Assembly (NCBI RefSeq): GCF_014333425.1
Contig: NZ_JACRYT010000019.1
Span: forward strand, 1-60,564
Source: Zhenpiania hominis
GTDB taxonomy: Bacteria > Bacillota > Clostridia > Peptostreptococcales > Anaerovoracaceae
Length of the DNA: 60,564 nt
Reading direction: 5' to 3'
Shown: positions 44,492-53,398 of the stretch, one piece after another
How positions within the stretch are numbered: the stretch's first letter is position 1
Layout of the letters: each line of letters starts with the position of its first letter
The notes under the pieces: generated by a model
Told to the model about the DNA's origin: nothing
The model's input: only the letters and a program-made list of their open reading frames with translations
The model's database searches: none
Program-made: the position numbers and the translations under genes

Positions 44492-45042
44492 TCATCCCTG
44501 ATGGTTTGCCTGAATAATATCCTGCAGGGACACATGTTCGTTGCGGTAGCGCGCCTGCGGATTTTTTTCCGGAATTGTCAGCCCTATGGCTTTCTGCGGA
44601 CAGGCATGGGCGCAGGCCAGACATGTCTGGCAGTTTCCCGGAGTAAATACCGCCCGGTTCTCTTTCAGTCGAATCGACGCGGACGGGCATACCTTTTCAC
44701 AAACCCCGGCAGCCAGTTGTCCACCATCTGAATGACATTAATATAACGGACCGCAATCCCGCATTCATCGCACAGCTGCTTTGCCAGCTCCGCCGCTCCT
44801 CCATGCCGGTTTCCGTAAGTCAGCACCATGTAAAAATAGTCGGTGTGAAACGTTCCCCGCTTTAAAAACTCTTTTACCATCGGCGGCACTTCATGTCCGT
44901 AGATCGGCGCCGCGACTCCGATCCTTTCCGCGCTGAACTCCAGATTTTCCTGGTGAATCACCTGCGGAATACTGATCGGATGTTCTTCGATTTGTCTGGC
45001 AACAAACAGGCTGTTGCCGGTTCCTGTAAAATAAAACAGCAT
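44492..45042 (-). pseudogene. EFR1-type flavodoxin-ferredoxin with internal deletion
   Basis: Residues 1-113 are a flavodoxin-like domain (MLFYFTGTGNSLFVARQIEE; APIYGHEVPPMVKEFL). The frame then stops. In the next frame a ferredoxin part continues: CEKVCPSASIRL and CQTCLACAHACPQKAIGL, ending at 44492. About 50-60 residues, including the first two Cys of cluster one, are missing, and the frame is shifted near 44705. Intact EFR1 proteins are about 260 aa electron carriers. Confidence 0.75.
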
Positions 45043-45069
45043 GGGTAACCTCCTTTAAATGGTTTTCTT

Positions 45070-45275
45070 TCAGGATCCGGATGTCAGCTGAAACGCGTCT
45101 ACCCAGTCCCGAATTTCCTCTCCCGAGTCCGCCACACTTTCTCTTGAAATGGACAGACCCTCTGTAATAACCTCCGCGTCCGGCTGCAGCTGCGCAATGG
45201 TTTCTATATTAGAAGAGAATCCGCTGCCTCCGTGGGTAGTAAAGGGAATAATTGTTTTTCCATCACAGAACTCCT
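45070..45275 (-). pseudogene. C-terminal fragment of a flavodoxin
   Basis: GKTIIPFTTHGGSGFSSNIE and the following EEIRDWVDAF are the last 60-65 residues of a short-chain flavodoxin. The FMN phosphate-binding N-terminus is gone. Directly upstream, a good ribosome site and ATG (AAAGGAGTTCTGTG ATG) read in a different frame, as if a start codon had been fused to the tail by deletion. The open frame reaches back to 45432 but has no meaning there. Confidence 0.7.
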
Positions 45276-45452
45276 TTCTCTTGATGTACGTTCCATTTTG
45301 CACATTATGAGGTTTATTTCTTTTATGTTGTTTTTTCCTCATATCTGCATTATAATAGATACAACGATTCCATTCAATGGACATAAAAATTAATTTGCGT
45401 ATTATGCCCCATATTATCCCTTTATGCGGCATAATCAGGAGGTGTATAAGCT

Positions 45453-46031
45453 ATGGAGCAAAGAAAGAAAGAAGATCTGCGGGTAAAGAAGACGAAAGAC
45501 GCGATTCACCGCACATTTAAAACCATGATCTGCGAGATGGATTATGACCAGATTACCATAAAAGAACTGACTGCCCGAGCGCAGATCAACCGCAAGACGT
45601 TTTATCTGCATTATAACAGCCTGGAAGATCTGCTCGCGGAGCTGCAGGACGAAATCGCCGATCATTTTATCAGCAGAAAGGTTTCTTACAGCAACATGAA
45701 GGATATCCGGGAGCTGATCCGTGTGTTCTTTGAGCAGGCCGCGAACATGCCGCTGCTCCACGAGAAACTGATGTGCAACGGCAGCTACCAGATGGTGTGG
45801 GAACGAATCAACAAAAAGATCATGGATCACAGAAAAGAAACGAATCGCGGAGCTTTCGGCCTTGATGAATACTCCGAAAATATGGTATTTGCCTTTTATG
45901 GAGCAAATTCCACCCTGCTGTACCGGCAATGGGTAGCGGACGGGAAAAAACTGCCCCTTGAGGATCTGATCGATATCGCGACAAAATTGATCTGCAGCGG
46001 CATGTCCAGTGTCGTAAAACAGGAAGGCTGA
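45453..46031 (+). CDS. TetR/AcrR-family regulator
   Basis: A 192-aa regulator. The HTH is at about 12-60 (QITIKELTARAQINRKTFYLHY); the C-terminal helical domain (about 75-185) is of the TetR_C_7/DhaS-like kind. A GGAGG site precedes the ATG. It is divergent from the degraded flavodoxin gene and only 13 bp ahead of a degraded MerR gene. It is probably intact; its target is unknown and may have been the lost redox genes. Confidence 0.85.
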   Translation: MEQRKKEDLRVKKTKDAIHRTFKTMICEMDYDQITIKELTARAQINRKTFYLHYNSLEDLLAELQDEIADHFISRKVSYSNMKDIRELIRVFFEQAANMPLLHEKLMCNGSYQMVWERINKKIMDHRKETNRGAFGLDEYSENMVFAFYGANSTLLYRQWVADGKKLPLEDLIDIATKLICSGMSSVVKQEG

Positions 46032-46044
46032 GGTGAGCGAAACC

Positions 46045-46778
46045 ATGAAGACAAACCGGTATTATTCCATCGGACAGGCCAGCAAAATCTGTGATGTTTC
46101 CCCCCGGATGCTCCGTTATTACGAAGAAATCGGTCTGATTCACCCGGACAAAATTTCCGAGGAAACCCAACACAAAATCGAATACTACCATCAGCGTCTG
46201 GACAGTCTGAAAGGATGGTGCGGTCTGATTATTGAAGGAAAGGAAGCGCTGCGCCACAGGGCCTTTTCCCCGCACATTACCTATCTTCCCAAGCGACTGT
46301 ATTTTTACTATGAAAGAGAACGCTCTCCGGAAGAAAAAAATTCTGAGATTTATATTGAAACCGAATATTTCACAAAATCCAAAAAGGATGGCCATTCTAT
46401 GGTCGATGTAGGCGGAGCTTTCACCCTTTACTATCCTTCCTGGCGGGAGCGGATGGAGAATACATATACCCGGCAGACCCTGCTGCAGATTAGTACGAAA
46501 ACAGCAGCAGTCTGGAAAATACCATTGAATTCGGCGGTTTTAACGCGGTATGCGCTTATCATATTGGAGATACCGACCAGATCCGCGATACCTATGAGAA
46601 ACTGGTCGAGTGGTGTGAACGCCACATTTTCGCTCTCTGCGGAGACTGCCTCGAGCGGCAGGTTCTGGATATTTATTCCACGCGGGATCGGAGCCTGTTT
46701 GTGACAGAACTCCTGCTTCCTCTTGAAGAGGAGACCGATAACATGAAAATCATGAGCCGCTGGCAGCAAAAACTTTAA
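46045..46778 (+). pseudogene. MerR/GyrI-like drug-sensing activator, broken
   Basis: The N-terminal MerR HTH is clear (YYSIGQASKICDVSPRMLRY, YEEIGLIHPDK), but after ISEET about 50 residues of the normal linker are missing and the text resumes at YYHQRLDSLKGW. A GyrI-like domain follows until about 46490, where the frame is lost; the other frame carries the true C-terminus (SLENTIEFGGFNAVCAYHIG ... MSRWQQKL, stop at 46778). BmrR-like relatives sense drugs and activate efflux genes. The SMR pair downstream is the likely former target. Confidence 0.75.
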
Positions 46779-46905
46779 CGTTATGTAAAAGTTTTATCCC
46801 TATTTTCGCCTTTTTATCCATTTTTTGTGTAAATTCAGCCAAAAATCCGAAAAAAAAAAGCGGGATAAGGATCTTCAGAAAACGATAAAACCACATCGGA
46901 CTCTC

Positions 46906-46936
46906 TTGACTTTTACTTTGCGTCAACCCCTATAAA
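46906..46936 (+). promoter_or_regulatory. Promoter of the SMR pair with a 19-bp spacer
   Basis: TTGACT and TATAAA are 19 bp apart, the long spacing typical of MerR-activated promoters. TTGAC/GTCAA (46906-46910, 46922-46926) form an inverted repeat within it. Confidence 0.5.
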
Positions 46937-46969
46937 TATGGTTGAAACACATATTTGAAAGGAGTTTTT

Positions 46970-47323
46970 ATGTTAAACGTATCAAAGCCTGTTGCTTATG
47001 TGATTCTTGCCTTTTCAATCGTTTGCGAGATTATCGGAACCATCTGCCTGGAGGCCTGCAATGGTTTTGAAAACAAAACACTGACCGTTATTTTAATTCT
47101 GTGCTATCTGGTAGCATTCACGCTGTTTTCCAAGATCCTGCATATTATCGATCTTGCTGTCGGCTACGCTACCTGGACTGCCGCCGGCGCCATCGGCTGT
47201 TCGGTACTTGGACTGGTACTCTTTGATCAGGAGCTGAGTATCGCGGGATGGATCTCTATTTTCACGCTGGCGATCGGAGTCTTTCTCCTGAATCTTTTCG
47301 GAACACCAAAGGAGGATAAATAG
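46970..47323 (+). CDS. SMR-family efflux subunit (first of pair)
   Basis: A 117-aa protein with four membrane helices. The conserved Glu of helix 1 is in FSIVCEIIGTICLEAC, and the helix 3 signature is VGYATWTAAGAIG. SMR proteins exchange protons for cationic drugs or guanidinium-type compounds. The pair with the next gene suggests an EbrAB-like heterodimer. The ATG at 46970 follows GAAAGGAG. Confidence 0.88.
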   Translation: MLNVSKPVAYVILAFSIVCEIIGTICLEACNGFENKTLTVILILCYLVAFTLFSKILHIIDLAVGYATWTAAGAIGCSVLGLVLFDQELSIAGWISIFTLAIGVFLLNLFGTPKEDK

Positions 47324-47325
47324 CC

Positions 47326-47646
47326 ATGGTATTTTCTTATTTTCTTTTGGCGATTTCCATTGCCTGTGAATTGGTCGCCGCGTCTGTAACGACTTCCAGC
47401 AAGGGATTTACGATATTAAAACCGACCATTATCTGTATCCTGGGATATGGCTTCAGCTACTATTTCTTCGGATTGTGCCTGTCGGATATTAATCTGGGCA
47501 TCGGTTACGCCACCTGGGGCGCCACCGGCACCATTGTAACACCGATTGTCGGCTACTTTGTCTATAAGCAGAAAATAACGAAAACCGGAATCTTTGCCTT
47601 AATGCTGATTATTCTCAGCATTATCACTCTAAATCTTTTCGGTTAA
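47326..47646 (+). CDS. SMR-family efflux subunit (second of pair)
   Basis: A 106-aa protein with four membrane helices. The helix 1 Glu is in ISIACELVAASV, and the helix 3 signature is LGIGYATWGATGTIVTP. The ATG lies 2 bases after the stop of the first subunit, with AAAGGAGG inside its end, so translation is coupled. Together they form an asymmetric SMR pump. Confidence 0.88.
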   Translation: MVFSYFLLAISIACELVAASVTTSSKGFTILKPTIICILGYGFSYYFFGLCLSDINLGIGYATWGATGTIVTPIVGYFVYKQKITKTGIFALMLIILSIITLNLFG

Positions 47647-47705
47647 TTTGGAAAGATCCCCTGAAATGCCGAAATTCAGGGGATCTTTATTTTGTGAGTC
47701 CGGGC

Positions 47706-48245
47706 CTACAGCGCGGTCCCTTTTTTGGGGACGAAAAATTTGGATAGATCGACGCCTTCATGTTCCAGCAGCTTAATTTTCAAATCAATGCCTCCGGCGT
47801 AACCGGTCAGGCTTCCGTTGCTTCCCACCACCCGGTGGCATGGGATGATAATGGAAATCGGATTATGGCCGACCGCTCCGCCAACCGCCTGGGCGGACAT
47901 AGTTTTCCGATTTCTCTGAGCCGCAATTTTTTTCGCGATTTCGCCGTAGGTCGTAACCTGTCCGTAAGGAATTTCGCACAAAATCTTCCAGACTGCCTGC
48001 CGGAACTCGCCTCCGATAGGAGCCAGCGGAAGCTCTGAAATTTCCGGCTTTTCGCCCGCGAAATATCGATCCAGCCATGCTCTCGCCGCGTCAAACACCG
48101 GCATATCGTCTTTGTGAATCATTTCTTCTTCGACCGTATCTTCATAGTACTTTTGATTTTCAATCCAAAGCCCCACCAGATGGTCTTCTTTGCATCCCAG
48201 TGTAATGAGTCCGATGGGTGAAGGGTAAAAGGTTTTATAAAACAT
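47706..48245 (-). CDS. ogt: Methylated-DNA--protein-cysteine methyltransferase
   Basis: A 179-aa DNA repair protein that takes the methyl group from O6-methylguanine. The active-site motif PCHRVVGSNGSLTGYAGG is at about 139-156, and the DNA-binding helix GQVTTYGEIAKKIA is at about 97-110. The ATG at 48245 follows AAAGGAG; an in-frame start at 48269 is possible. It stands alone and is convergent with the SMR pair. Confidence 0.92.
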   Translation of the reverse strand: MFYKTFYPSPIGLITLGCKEDHLVGLWIENQKYYEDTVEEEMIHKDDMPVFDAARAWLDRYFAGEKPEISELPLAPIGGEFRQAVWKILCEIPYGQVTTYGEIAKKIAAQRNRKTMSAQAVGGAVGHNPISIIIPCHRVVGSNGSLTGYAGGIDLKIKLLEHEGVDLSKFFVPKKGTAL

Positions 48246-48454
48246 GTTCTTCTCCTTTTCCAGGTTCATATTGGAATCAGCTCCAGCTCTCTTTCATAAC
48301 CGACGCCCTGCCCTTTTCCTTATTATATCATAGGATCTGTAAAAAGCGTCCGTAACCGAAGATTTTATCGATTCCGAACGCTTTCCGCAGCAGGGCCATT
48401 TTCCATTTTTGCGAATCCATCAACGCGGGTCTCTCCGCCAAAAACCTTAAAAAT

Positions 48455-48630
48455 GTCCAATCTGCAAAAAAATCCGATTTTGGACACGTTTTTCTGTTTC
48501 CGTATATTTATTACCCGTTTTTTCTCATAGGTTTTCAACGATTGCGGGCTGTTTGGTGAAAAATCCGCCCGGCGACAGCCGGTTCTTCAAAAAAAACGTG
48601 TCCAAATGGATGAAATTTTAAAAATTGGAC
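48455..48630. repeat. Nested inverted repeats in an otherwise empty interval
   Basis: The region 48246-48686 has no gene. TTGGACACGTTTTT (48480-48493) pairs perfectly with AAAAACGTGTCCAA (48592-48605), and outside it GTCCAAT (48455-48461) pairs with ATTGGAC (48624-48630). The layout resembles a small non-autonomous palindromic element or a structured RNA. Confidence 0.5.
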
Positions 48631-48686
48631 AATTTTCAAGTATCCTGGCAAAGTTTTATTGAATTTTTATTCTTTCATTCAACTAT

Positions 48687-49385
48687 CTATGCGTTCTCCA
48701 ATGATTCTGCCGCTTTGTTAATACAGCTGATCGCGTTCAGGCTGCGCGGATATCCGATATACGGAAGACACTGCGAAACCACCCGAAGGAGAAACGCTTT
48801 ATCATTTCCCATATTCATATTTCCCTGTGCGTGGCCGATCAGCTGCGGTTCACAGCCACACTGCGCCATCAGGAAGCAGAATGTAATCATTTCTCTCTGA
48901 GCCAGATCCAGCCCCGTCCTTGTATAATAATCGCCAAAGCAGTTTGCCGCCAGCCAGCGGTTGATATGGCCTTGTTTCCACGCGTCCTTCATGGGATCGC
49001 CGAAAATGTCCACCTGCGCCTGGGCGCCCTTTTCCAGCCGATCCTCCATCGTAGTAACAGCTTTTCCACTCGCCGGAAGGGCGATTCCCCTGTCGGAAAA
49101 GATTTCATTGGTGGCCTGCAGGAACGGCCACATTCTGCCCATCCCCAGATAGTCCACCGACTGATACACCGTCTCCTTGATCGCTTCCGGTTCCAGCCCG
49201 TCTTCCAGCGCTTTCGGCAACATCTCTTTATACAGGTCAATCCCCTGGCATCCGATTAAAGCGGCCAGTATGGCAAGCCACCTGGTTTTCGGCGGGAGCT
49301 GCTGTCCCTCTTCTTTCACGACCTCTTCAAATGCGAAATGATCCACCCGTTCCATAAATTCCGGGTCTGTCTCGTAATAATTCAT
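48687..49385 (-). CDS. Carboxymuconolactone decarboxylase family protein
   Basis: A 232-aa protein with two CMD-like repeats. Repeat one has PPKTRWLAILAALIGCQGID at about 33-52; repeat two has LDLAQREMITFCFLMAQCGCEPQ at about 163-185. AhpD-like CxxC is not complete, so a peroxidase role is unlikely. Such two-repeat proteins are common in gut anaerobes, with unknown substrate. The ATG follows AGGAGGTGTAACG. Confidence 0.85.
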   Translation of the reverse strand: MNYYETDPEFMERVDHFAFEEVVKEEGQQLPPKTRWLAILAALIGCQGIDLYKEMLPKALEDGLEPEAIKETVYQSVDYLGMGRMWPFLQATNEIFSDRGIALPASGKAVTTMEDRLEKGAQAQVDIFGDPMKDAWKQGHINRWLAANCFGDYYTRTGLDLAQREMITFCFLMAQCGCEPQLIGHAQGNMNMGNDKAFLLRVVSQCLPYIGYPRSLNAISCINKAAESLENA

Positions 49386-49444
49386 CGTTACACCTCCTGA
49401 ACAGTAAATTCTTAATTGGTATCTCTACCGTCAGTATAGGTTTC

Positions 49445-49999
49445 TCACCGCGGGATGTCAAGATATGCCCTGATACCTGTTTTGTATCCTGATTCATGTC
49501 CTAAAAGCATATCTGTTCCCACAGGCATCTGTCCGGTTTTCCACACAGTCAGACAGTGCAGAATTTCATTGGTTGTACGAAGAATATAGTATATATCATC
49601 CCCTTCCGACTTTCTCCGTTCCAGATACTGCTCATGCCTTTTCCGGAACAGCTCCCATGGACGCACTCCAGACAATATTCTGTCGCCAGCTTCTGGAATT
49701 TCTTCCGGTAAGACCGCAAAGCTCCGATGCAGCCGATGCTCGGCTATTTCCGTTCCATTCGTGAAAATGCGTTCCGGCGCACCTAAAAAAAACGCTCCCC
49801 GTTCCCGCAAAACGAACCGCGCCCCATTTACGTTTTGAAGAAAACGAAATTTTGGATTCTGGAACAAGTTCCCGCTGAACCGAAAATTTTTGTTTCAGCG
49901 CCTGTATCATCGGGGGGGCATCCGAAGCCGCGAGATAAGAGGAAAGCAGTCACCGGCTTCTTCCCGTGAAACCGCCCCGTCTTCTGTGGCTCCCACATA
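49445..49999 (-). pseudogene. Unidentified degenerate coding region
   Basis: Three overlapping minus-strand frames each look protein-like for part of their length. The downstream part reads IPEAGDRILSGVRPWELFRK and IYYILRTTNEILHCLTVWKT. The upstream part reads VSREEAGDCFPLISRLRMPP and, after a run of seven C (49912-49918), MIQALKQKFSVQREL. Frame changes at the C-run and near 49850 would be needed to join them. I do not recognise the family. Confidence 0.4.
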
Positions 50000-50051
50000 T
50001 TAAATAGCAATCTGTAAACGGTGAATTACGGAGTTCACTTTACACAACGAA

Positions 50052-50100
50052 AAAGCCCCTGAACTCTGGCTGTAATAACCATTTTTCAAGGGCTTTGTTT
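50052..50100. terminator. Terminator of the MBL hydrolase gene
   Basis: AAAGCCCCTGAA and TTCAAGGGCTTT arms, with T runs on both strands. Confidence 0.65.
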
Positions 50101-51012
50101 TTAGTATTTCATTGAACATTTCGAATCAGTTTTCTTTGTTTTCCATACCAGTACATTTTCCTCAAAAGAAGCGCTGATCTTTTCGGTATCTTTCAGCCAT
50201 GCAAGGTATGAACGTACAGTACTGCCGATAAGCGCATACTGGTCATAAGTCATGGCTATATTAAAACCCGTAAACAGATGCTTCAGTAAGGTTTCAAAGC
50301 TCATTGGCGTTCGTAGCAGGGACAGTATCCTAGATGACACAGTGTATACCTTTTCACGATTTATACTTACCAATCCACGTATATCTTCAACAGCTTCGGT
50401 ATGTGACGGTACAAATACAGCCGCTTCCATAGTCTCCACTTTATCGAGAGTATCCAGATACTCTGCAATGTCATAAATAAAGCATATCTGATATCTTTCC
50501 AGAACTGCGCGGCTGCTAACGCAATCACCTAAAAAAACAACATCATCGGGAGTCCGGATACCGATCATATCAAAAAAGTGTCCGGGAAGCGGGATGCTCT
50601 CCAGCTCATTCGGAAAATCCGGGTCCCCAATATCGACTGCATTGCTTGGCTGTGCCAGCAGGAATTTGTCCCGAAACTCTTTGAATGGATATCCGCCATA
50701 CAAAAATGATGGCTCTAAAACAGGATAATTTGTAAAGGCGGCCTCCAGACCTGATGTAAATATTTTACACCCTGTCTGCTGCTGCAAATAGGCGTTGCCT
50801 CCAATATGATCCGCATTAGAATGGGTATTGATGATGCCTTTAAGCTTCCATTTATTTTCATCCAGCACCTTTTTCATTATACGGCGTCCGGCATTTTTAT
50901 CGTTCCCGCTGTCTATCAGATATACCTCATTCTCATTCGCTCTGTAAACACCTACTTTAACCGGATAATTGATATAATAGGTATTTTCCCCGACTTGGCA
51001 TAGCTCAAACAT
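50101..51012 (-). CDS. MBL-fold metallo-hydrolase
   Basis: A 303-aa soluble hydrolase. The metal motif is THSNADHIGGN at about residues 67-77, where the usual HxHxDH has Ser-Asn instead of the first His-x-His pattern (HSNADH). Further ligands appear in LPGHFFDMIG and FLGDCVSS, and the C-terminal His in VPSHTE. The C-terminal 80 residues form a winged-helix-like domain. The ATG at 51012 follows GAAGGAGG; the frame to 51255 is rejected. The substrate is unknown. Confidence 0.85.
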   Translation of the reverse strand: MFELCQVGENTYYINYPVKVGVYRANENEVYLIDSGNDKNAGRRIMKKVLDENKWKLKGIINTHSNADHIGGNAYLQQQTGCKIFTSGLEAAFTNYPVLEPSFLYGGYPFKEFRDKFLLAQPSNAVDIGDPDFPNELESIPLPGHFFDMIGIRTPDDVVFLGDCVSSRAVLERYQICFIYDIAEYLDTLDKVETMEAAVFVPSHTEAVEDIRGLVSINREKVYTVSSRILSLLRTPMSFETLLKHLFTGFNIAMTYDQYALIGSTVRSYLAWLKDTEKISASFEENVLVWKTKKTDSKCSMKY

Positions 51013-51689
51013 AATAACCTCCTTCGTCCTTTGCTCTTCCATTTTAAGCCCGTTTTCTGATATGCTTGCCGAAGCTCCGTCACTCGGTTCATCCGTATTA
51101 CGGTCTGATTCGAAACGTCCCGGGGAAACTCGCAGACACTGCAGCCTCCGCACATAGGGCTTTGGAATGGAAACGAATCGGGTGGATGAAAAACTGCAAC
51201 TTCTCAAGTTATTGACAGTTAAAATATGATTGTCCGCGAATTTTCCCAAACGCAAAAAACCCTTGAAAAATCAGGATCACAAACCGTTTTTCAAGGGTTC
51301 TCGTCTTTTGTCTGATTCGGATATTATCATCCGAACCAAAGTTGTGCCAACAGTTTGAGATGGAGATTCGCGAAGCAAATACTCCCTACGACAGATTGCG
51401 CCGTAGATCGCCGGGATAGCTCTCCCTACTTTTTTGCCGCTGCCTGCTGTTTTGCTATTTTTTCACCACAGCTGCTTGCTGAAGTGCGAACACAGATAGT
51501 ACCCATAACTTATCATATATCCCTTCAAACATCCATTTTCTAATAGATTATCTTTCTTTCCATATGTAACATCATTTCATCGCTTTATGCTCAATTCCCA
51601 ATCACAGTAGTTGGGGCAGATGATTATGTATATCTTTGGTTGAAATTCTTTGTGTAATCATGATTTGAGAAGAGCATACAAACGCCGCC
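51013..51689. other. Gene-free region with decayed copies of the tsf 3' end
   Basis: 51223-51311 is a copy of the tsf terminator. 51427-51449 and 51452-51478 each match the last codons of tsf (read on the minus strand QQAAAKK-stop and QQAAVVKK-stop). Around 51318-51337 lies a hairpin (TTCGGAT/ATCCGAA). No complete gene is visible. Confidence 0.6.
51254..51299 (-). terminator. Stray copy of the tsf terminator
   Basis: Same 13-bp arms as the terminator at 58425-58470 but with no gene ending here on the minus strand. Confidence 0.6.
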
Positions 51690-52346
51690 ATGCTGCTGTT
51701 CTGTAACAATCCGGACAAGTGGCAGTTAGGTGCTTATACAAAAATCGGGTTCTTTGAAACCGACGCCGATCTGCTTTATCAGGATGAAATACATGGTTCT
51801 CTGATTGAACAGATCGATCAGATCATGGAAGTTCTCCATCTCAAATACATGAAGGCTAAAATCACTTATGAGGGCATGCAGAGGATTGAACGCTATTTTG
51901 TTCCTGATGAGGCATTAAGAGAAGCTTTACTGAATGCTCTATGTCATAAACAATATGAAAGCGGTATTCCGATTCAGATTAGTGTGTATGAAGACAGGCT
52001 CTATATTGCCAACTGCGGCAGACTGCCTGAAAACTGGACAATCGAAAATTTGATGACCAAACATGCTTCAAAGCCATATAATCCCGGAATTGCTAATGTA
52101 TATTATCTCGCCGGCTTTATTGAAAACTGGGGTCGCGGTGTTGAAAAAATATGCAGTGCCTGCAAATCTTATGGCGCACCGCTTCCGGAATATACGGTAA
52201 ATCCCGGCGATATTATGATCAAATTCACTGCTTCTGAAGACATGCTGATATCGAATACTTTAAAAGGGGTGACTGAAAGGGTGACTGTAAGGGTGACTGT
52301 AAAGGTGACTGAAAAAGAGCAGGAGGTTTTAAGTCTCCTTTGTTAA
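51690..52346 (+). pseudogene. Fragment of an AlbA_2/HATPase DNA-binding protein
   Basis: The 218-aa frame matches the middle of Schlafen AlbA_2-type ATP-binding proteins: NNPDKWQLGAYTKIGFFETD, YFVPDEALREALLNALCHKQ and YLAGFIENWGRGVEKICSAC (the ATP-binding GHKL-type part). The N-terminal AlbA_2 domain is missing, and the C-terminal winged helix is cut after EKEQEVLSLL. Just before the cut there is a four-fold 12-bp tandem repeat. No ribosome site precedes the first ATG. Confidence 0.7.
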
Positions 52347-52680
52347 GATTTTTTATTTTCTTTACCAGGTTCGTATTTTCAATTTCCTCGATCCATCCAT
52401 ATCTGCTGTCCTGAAAATATCGTTCTTCATATGAAAACTCCTCTATAAACTTTAGCATCAAAGAATTTTGCTCTGGGCTTTTCCCTTCATTATATGGATA
52501 ACTGACTTCCAGATACTGATTATGTCTGCAGAAAACCCGTTCTTTCTTAAAAAGCTCCCAATCAAAGCGTTTCATTTCTTCAATTGAGCTCTTATCCATT
52601 CCGGCTATTTCATATTCCTTCTCCAGCACTTCCCATTTCCTGATATATTTTTTCTTCTCTGTATTATAATTAAATTTCAT
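52225..52680 (-). pseudogene. Truncated sigma-like protein of mobile-element type
   Basis: The recognisable part (residues 1-110: MKFNYNTEKKKYIRKWEVLE, EMKRFDWELFKKER, VKKIKNLNKGDLK) resembles small sigma-70-like proteins carried by transposons and ICEs of gut Clostridia. The DNA-binding part is missing. The last 35 or so residues are the antisense of the GGTGACTG repeat. The ATG at 52680 follows GGAGGTCAGGAA. The junction lies near 52345. Confidence 0.55.
52262..52315 (+). repeat. Tandem 12-bp GGTGACTG repeat
   Basis: Four units of about 12 bp (GGGTGACTGAAA, GGGTGACTGTAA twice, AGGTGACTGAAA) encode the VTxRVTV segment. Comparable in-frame repeats occur at this point in related AlbA_2 proteins and probably vary in number. 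Confidence 0.6.
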
Positions 52681-52820
52681 TTCCTGACCTCCGAATTCCA
52701 AACTGTTCCAACTTGTTTGAAATCGGAGATCACGGATATTTCGCCATGTCAGGCTGCCATTTCCTTCTCACAGGGTGCTCCGTTCCGAGCCTCCCAACAT
52801 AAGCGATCTGAAAAGGCAAC

Positions 52821-52873
52821 AAAAAAACCTGACAAAACATATCCTGAAGCAGGATCACTTATGTTTTGCCAGG
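52821..52873 (-). terminator. Terminator downstream of the surface-protein operon
   Basis: Minus strand: CCTGGCAAAACATA pairs with TATGTTTTGTCAGG (one mismatch), followed by seven T. Nothing else is seen in 52681-53042. Confidence 0.65.
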
Positions 52874-53042
52874 CTCTTAATGATTCTTTGTCAAGTACAG
52901 ACCATTCACAAACTCTCGGATAGCAGCGCCGGCCTTAAGGGTTCCTGCCCAGTTCACCGGTTCTTCTGCTATTCTCATTATTCAGTTTTACTTTTCTTTT
53001 CCCTTATATTCAGCGACCGTTTCACACACACTCAGTGTACAG

Positions 53043-53372
53043 TCAACATGTTTGATATTTAAATAGCTCCCACATTTCCGTATACCCGCCTATCCTGTGG
53101 ATCACATCCGTATATACGTCGATTGTGATTCCTTTTTCTTTTGCCGCTTGCATCATACTACGGTCAACAACTCTGGCCAGAGCTTCGATAAACTCCACAG
53201 AGCATCTTTCTGTTTCTTCACATTTTACAGCTTCGTTTTCTTTTCTTTTTCCTTCAAATGTAAACAGTAAATAGGTCGTGCATAGATAATAAGGATAAAA
53301 AGCATTAAAATGCCATACGTTATCACCAAAAAAGAAGGCGAGAATCCACTCCCAAATCGGATGGATCCTCAC
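53043..53372 (-). CDS. Hypothetical protein, 109 aa
   Basis: The frame follows the surface-protein gene by 26 bp on the same strand and precedes a good terminator. The first half is aromatic and weakly hydrophobic (IWEWILAFFFGDNVWHFNAF); the second half is helical and soluble (EFIEALARVVDRSMMQAAKE). The proposed start is GTG with no convincing ribosome site, so the coding status is uncertain. Confidence 0.35.
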   Translation of the reverse strand: MRIHPIWEWILAFFFGDNVWHFNAFYPYYLCTTYLLFTFEGKRKENEAVKCEETERCSVEFIEALARVVDRSMMQAAKEKGITIDVYTDVIHRIGGYTEMWELFKYQTC

Positions 53373-53398
53373 CCATAAAAATGAAGACTCGCTAATTC

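Noticed and set aside
51013..51255. N-terminal extension of the MBL hydrolase to 51255
   Set aside because: The added 81 residues are not hydrolase-like, and the ATG at 51012 has GGAGG at the right distance; the extension runs into the tsf terminator copy.
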